Positions 60,395-64,000 of a stretch of 64,000 nucleotides of DNA are shown in pieces. How positions within the stretch are numbered: position 1 is the first letter of the stretch; each line of letters opens with the position of its first letter. The notes beneath the pieces were generated by a model. That model searched no databases. It worked only from the letters and a program-made list of their open reading frames with translations, and was not told where the DNA came from. The stretch covers positions 2,458,629 through 2,522,628 of the forward strand of contig KB906767.1 of the NCBI GenBank assembly GCA_000381625.1, in the 5' to 3' direction. A program made the position numbers and the translations under genes. The DNA comes from Bryobacterales bacterium KBS 96. GTDB taxonomy: Bacteria > Acidobacteriota > Terriglobia > Bryobacterales > Bryobacteraceae.

Positions 60395-60556
60395 CGGTAG
60401 AGGTGCGACAGTCAAGAGTAGCCGCAGCCGCGACGGGAGCAGATTCCTGGCTGTTGTGAAAGGGGCTGACGGCCGGCAACCGCCGGTTTTCGCCGAAATC
60501 GCCGGGCAGATCTGCTTCCCGCGCGGTTGGTGGTGAGGGAGAATACCCCGCTACTG
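60395..60556 (+). promoter_or_regulatory. Lysine riboswitch aptamer (L-box)
   Basis: The segment has the L-box landmarks: AGAGGTGCGA near the 5' end with AGTAG following, GTGAAAGGGG and TCGCCGAAAT in the core, then GGTGAGG with ACTGTCAC at the 3' end. P1 pairs CGGTAG (60395-60400) with CTACTG (60551-60556). Downstream, CACTCGC (60558-60564) can pair with GCGAGTG (60593-60599) or with CGAGTG at 60654-60659, next to the ribosome site of the first gene, which suggests translational or mixed control. Lysine binding should turn the operon off. Confidence 0.85.
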
Positions 60557-60666
60557 TCACTCGCTTTTGCGTGTTGCGCACTGTTTCCGCGGGCGAGTGG
60601 AGCGCTATCGCGGCACTACGCCTGCCTTCCGCGTCTCCTTTCCCTCCGCCGAACGAGTGAGTTTTT

Positions 60667-61680
60667 ATGCACGTATTCGAATTGACGCGCCAGCTTATCG
60701 ATATTGAATCCATTACTTCGAACGAGCGGGAAATGGGCGATGTCCTGTTCGGCTACCTTGCCGAAATGGCGCGCCGGCATGGCGGGCAGATAGAGCGCAT
60801 GCCGGTCGAGGCCGGTCGAGATAACGTGTTCGTTCGCTTTGGCGACCCGATCGTCACGCTCTCAACGCACATGGACACGGTGCCGCCATTTATTCCGTCG
60901 CACGAGGATGAAGATCGGATCTGGGGCCGCGGCGCATGCGACACCAAAGGCATCATCGCGGCGATGATTACCGCCGCCGAAGCGCTTCTCGCAGCCGGCG
61001 TGCGCAATTTCGGCCTGCTATTCGTGGTCGGCGAGGAACGCAACAGCGCCGGCGCCTATGTGGCCGCGCAAAACCCACGTGGCAGCCGGTTCCTGATCAA
61101 TGGCGAGCCAACCGAAAACCAGCTCGCGCTCGGCTCGAAAGGCGCCCTGCGCCACGAAATTATCGCCGAGGGTCGCATGGCCCATTCCGCCTATCCGGAA
61201 CTAGGCGATTCGGCAATCCTCAAGCTGCTGAACAGCCTGGAGCGGATACGCCAAATTGAATTGCCCGTGGACGAAATGTTAGGCCCGAGCACGCTCAATA
61301 TCGGCACGATCTGCGGCGGACGCGCTCCGAATGTGATCCCAGATCAGGCGAGAGCTGAAACGTTTATTCGCGTCGTAGGCGATGTCACCGAAGTGCGTGA
61401 ACAGATGGCACGCGCCGCTCAGCCGGATTGCGAAGCAAAAGAGATTCTCTTTATTCCGGCGGTGCGCCTTGGTTCCCTTAGCGGATTTGCAACAACCGTG
61501 GTGGCGTTCACGACGGATATTCCAGCTTTCAATGAGACATGGGGGCAGCCATTCCTGATTGGGCCGGGCAGCATCCACGTGGCGCATACGAGCGGCGAAT
61601 TCATTCCCAAACGGCAGCTTCTTGAAGCTGTGAATCTTTATCAACAGATGGTGCGCCGTCTTTCGGCAGGGCAACTATGA
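60667..61680 (+). CDS. M20-family peptidase (DapE/LysK-like) in the lysine operon
   Basis: A 337-residue dizinc amidohydrolase. Metal ligands and catalytic residues are visible: STHMDTVPP, RGACDTKG, VVGEERNSAG (catalytic Glu), LINGEPTE and HVAHTSGEF at the C-terminus. In lysine pathways this family acts as DapE (succinyl-diaminopimelate desuccinylase) or as LysK (deacylation of LysW-bound lysine); sequence alone does not decide. A lysine riboswitch upstream and asd and lysC downstream, with a 4-nt overlap to asd, confirm a role in lysine or DAP synthesis. Confidence 0.8.
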   Translation: MHVFELTRQLIDIESITSNEREMGDVLFGYLAEMARRHGGQIERMPVEAGRDNVFVRFGDPIVTLSTHMDTVPPFIPSHEDEDRIWGRGACDTKGIIAAMITAAEALLAAGVRNFGLLFVVGEERNSAGAYVAAQNPRGSRFLINGEPTENQLALGSKGALRHEIIAEGRMAHSAYPELGDSAILKLLNSLERIRQIELPVDEMLGPSTLNIGTICGGRAPNVIPDQARAETFIRVVGDVTEVREQMARAAQPDCEAKEILFIPAVRLGSLSGFATTVVAFTTDIPAFNETWGQPFLIGPGSIHVAHTSGEFIPKRQLLEAVNLYQQMVRRLSAGQL

Positions 61681-62723
61681 AGCAGATCGAAGTAGGCATT
61701 CTCGGCGGAACTGGCATGGTGGGCCAGCATTTCATCCGCTTTCTTGAAGGGCATCCGTGGTTCAAACTGACGTGGCTGGGCGCAAGCGACCGCTCAGCCG
61801 GCAAAAAACTGCGGGAGGCGACCTCCTGGCGGCTCGAAGGTGAAATGCCGGCGGCAGCCGCCGAAACCGTCGTATCGGATTCAAAACCGGGAAACGCGCC
61901 GCGTCTTCTCTTTTCGGCAATGGATGCGTCCGTGGCGACGGAAATTGAGCGAGCGTTTGCGGAGGCGGGGCACATCGTCGTCTCGAATTCCCGGAACCAC
62001 CGCATGGAGCCGGACATTCCGCTGCTGGTGCCTGAAGTGAACGCGGACCATCTTTCCATTTTGAAGGCGCAGCAGCAGAACCGCGGCTGGAAGGGTACGA
62101 TCGTAACCAACCCGAACTGTTCGACGGTTGTACTGACCATGGCGCTTGCGCCGATGACGCAGTTTGGCATCAACCTCGTGATTGCGTCCACGATGCAGGC
62201 CGTTTCGGGCGCTGGCTATCCCGGAGTGCCTTCGATGGACATTCTTGGGAATGTGATACCGCACATCGGCGGCGAAGAAGAGAAGATGCAGCAGGAAACG
62301 CAGAAGATCCTCGGCGCCGTAAAAAACGGACGGTTCTTGCCGCTCGGGGCGCGCGTGAGCGCTCATTGCAACCGAGTTGCGGTGGTGGACGGCCACCTCG
62401 TAGCGGCCTCCGTCGAGCTTGTGGAGAAGCCCTTGCTGGCCGATGTCATCAACGCGATCCAACAGTTTCGGGGCGTGCCCCAGGAACGGAAACTACCCAG
62501 CGCTCCGTGCCGTCCCGTGATCTACATGCCGGAGCAGGATCGTCCGCAGCCGCGCCGCGACGCCCCGCGAGAGAACGGCATGAGCGTGTTTGTGGGGCGT
62601 TTGCGCGAGTGTCCGGCGCTCGATTACAAGTTTGTCGCTTGTGGCCATAACACGATCCGCGGCGCGGCCGGGGCGGCCGTGCTGAACGCCGAACTCATGG
62701 TTTCAGAAGGCCTGATCGATTGA
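61677..62723 (+). CDS. asd: Aspartate-semialdehyde dehydrogenase
   Basis: A 348-residue enzyme of the archaeal/fungal-type Asd branch: GILGGTGMVGQHFIRFLEGH (NADP-binding), VTNPNCSTVVLTMAL with catalytic Cys of PNCS near residue 145, QAVSGAGYPGVPSMDILGNV, and SAHCNRVAVVDGH with catalytic His. It makes aspartate semialdehyde, the branch-point for lysine, DAP, threonine and methionine. It overlaps the M20 gene by 4 nt. Confidence 0.93.
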   Translation: MKQIEVGILGGTGMVGQHFIRFLEGHPWFKLTWLGASDRSAGKKLREATSWRLEGEMPAAAAETVVSDSKPGNAPRLLFSAMDASVATEIERAFAEAGHIVVSNSRNHRMEPDIPLLVPEVNADHLSILKAQQQNRGWKGTIVTNPNCSTVVLTMALAPMTQFGINLVIASTMQAVSGAGYPGVPSMDILGNVIPHIGGEEEKMQQETQKILGAVKNGRFLPLGARVSAHCNRVAVVDGHLVAASVELVEKPLLADVINAIQQFRGVPQERKLPSAPCRPVIYMPEQDRPQPRRDAPRENGMSVFVGRLRECPALDYKFVACGHNTIRGAAGAAVLNAELMVSEGLID

Positions 62724-62733
62724 GAGGCCGCCG

Positions 62734-64000
62734 ATGATTGTGATGAAGTTCGGCGGGACTTCCGTCGAGTCGAGCGAGGCCATCGAGCGTGTTACCTGCA
62801 TTGTCCAACGCGAGCGGCGGCGGCATCCGGTCGTTGTGGTATCCGCGATGGGCAAGACGACCAACAAACTGCTGCTAGCCGCAAGAGAAGCAGCAGCGGG
62901 ACGGCGCGATCAGGCTCTGAGCATCGTCGACGAGCTGCGCACGCATCACCTGATCGAAGGACTCGCGCTGGCCGGACCCGCAGCCGCGGAATTGGACAGA
63001 TACATTCGCACGCATTTCGAATGGCTGGACGAACTAGTGAAAGGGATTTCGATTGTCGGCGAATTGTCGCCGCGGTCGACGGATGCCATCGCGAGCGTGG
63101 GCGAGCGGCTGTCGAGCCTGATTGTGGGCTATGCGTTTCGAGCCGCCGGAATTCCCGCGCAACAAATGGATTCACGCCAGTTCATCATCACCGACGACAG
63201 CTTCACGCAGGCTCAGCCGATATTCGAAGAGATCTATCCGCGATTGCGGGACCGCATTGCGCCGGCAGCGGAGGAATCGGTCGTTGTAATGGGCGGTTAT
63301 ATCGGATCGACGCGCGATGGGCAGACGACGACTCTGGGACGCGGCGGCTCCGACTATTCCGCCTCAATTATCGGCGCCGGCATCGGCGCGGAAGAGATTC
63401 AAATCTGGACCGACGTCGATGGAATGCTGACGACCGATCCACGAATTGTTCCCGGCGGCCGCCGCGTCAAGCAGATCACCTTTGCCGAAGCGGCCGAGCT
63501 TGCTTATTTCGGCGCGAAGGTTCTACATCCAGCCACGGTTGCGCCGGCTGTCGAGAAGAACATTCCGGTGCTGATTCTGAATTCGCAGAGGCCGGATGTG
63601 ACGGGCACCCGCATCACCGCCGAGCCGGCGCCGTCCACGAATCCGGTGAAATCCATCTCATGCAAGCGGGATATCACGGTGCTGAATATCCGGTCGACGC
63701 GGATGCTTCTGGCCCACGGATTTCTGCATCGCATATTCGAGATCTTCGATCGCTTTCACACGAGCGTCGATATGGTCTCCACTTCCGAGGTCAGTGTGTC
63801 GCTCACGATCGACCATACGGAACATCTCCGTGAGATTTGCGGCGAGCTTCGGCAATTTTCCGACGTCAGCGTGGAAACGGGGCAGGCCATTGTATGCCTT
63901 GTCGGTGAAAACATTCGCCACACGCCCGGTATTGCCGGCCGCGCGTTTCAGGTGCTTCACGACAAGAATATTCGTATGATTTCCCAAGGAGCGTCGCTGC
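62734..64000 (+). CDS. lysC: Aspartate kinase, C-terminally cut by the window end
   Basis: An open frame of 422 codons that leaves the window, so the gene is incomplete only because of the window edge. It opens MIVMKFGGTSVESSEAIERV, the KFGGTS signature of aspartokinase, and has SVGERLSS, TLGRGGSDYSASIIGAGIGA and WTDVDGMLTTDPRIVPGG. The ACT regulatory region begins near VKSISCKRDITVLNIRS (about residue 305). It phosphorylates aspartate at the first step of the lysine/threonine pathway. The start is 10 bp after the asd stop. Confidence 0.94.
   Translation, partial: MIVMKFGGTSVESSEAIERVTCIVQRERRRHPVVVVSAMGKTTNKLLLAAREAAAGRRDQALSIVDELRTHHLIEGLALAGPAAAELDRYIRTHFEWLDELVKGISIVGELSPRSTDAIASVGERLSSLIVGYAFRAAGIPAQQMDSRQFIITDDSFTQAQPIFEEIYPRLRDRIAPAAEESVVVMGGYIGSTRDGQTTTLGRGGSDYSASIIGAGIGAEEIQIWTDVDGMLTTDPRIVPGGRRVKQITFAEAAELAYFGAKVLHPATVAPAVEKNIPVLILNSQRPDVTGTRITAEPAPSTNPVKSISCKRDITVLNIRSTRMLLAHGFLHRIFEIFDRFHTSVDMVSTSEVSVSLTIDHTEHLREICGELRQFSDVSVETGQAIVCLVGENIRHTPGIAGRAFQVLHDKNIRMISQGASL

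Overview
The window looks like chromosome of an acidobacterium of the Solibacter/Bryobacter kind. The basis is gene content (an 808-residue ADOP-type MacB/FtsX permease, a secreted TPR-CHAT protein beside a sigma-like/anti-sigma pair, CecR/Ybh efflux genes) plus moderately high GC. This assignment is inference; there is no rRNA or marker phylogeny here.

1-24.7 kb is the right part of an integrative conjugative element. Its left end lies outside the window. A MobF relaxase (cut by the window edge), a coupling protein, relaxosome-type small proteins and a type IV secretion set (VirB2, B3, B4, B9, B10, a small membrane protein, B5, B6, B8) run leftward from 11.4 kb. No VirB11 is visible. The element ends with an excisionase-like gene and a tyrosine recombinase that stops 45 bp from the 3' end of a tRNA-Gly(CCC), the likely attachment site.

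The cargo (11.9-22.8 kb) holds two blocks. Block A has a sigma-region-2-like protein, a ZAS-type anti-sigma protein, a lipoprotein, a helix-hairpin-helix/GPD-like protein, and a TPR-CHAT protease translationally coupled to an S41 (PDZ) protease. Block B is the most interesting: a retron. It has a reverse transcriptase with both retron signatures (NAxxH and VTG), a coupled 604-residue protein with a PD-(D/E)XK-like C-terminal motif, an XRE regulator, a 44-residue basic/hydrophobic peptide, and a roughly 200-nt structured segment that could be the msr-msd RNA. A perfect 13-bp inverted repeat separates this leftward unit from a divergent paralogous XRE gene, like a phage-type switch.

24.8-30.3 kb is a decayed flank: frameshifted remnants (squalene-cyclase-like, DUF362, antitoxin, HEPN-like, methyltransferase C-terminus) among a few intact genes (VapC-type PIN protein, small membrane protein, AraC regulator, AhpD-like protein).

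30.3-64 kb is core chromosome. It includes a CecR-YbhG-YbhF-YbhS-YbhR-TolC efflux operon, DUF948/YtxH-like envelope proteins, RecX, an ADOP permease, a cNMP-domain histidine kinase, two tandem paralogous glycosyltransferase-like genes, an IS1380 transposase remnant, rhodanese, MurA, MurQ, a GH13 amylase, FolP, UvrB and a YihY/BrkB-type protein. It ends with a lysine riboswitch ahead of an M20 peptidase (DapE/LysK-like), Asd and LysC (cut by the window end).
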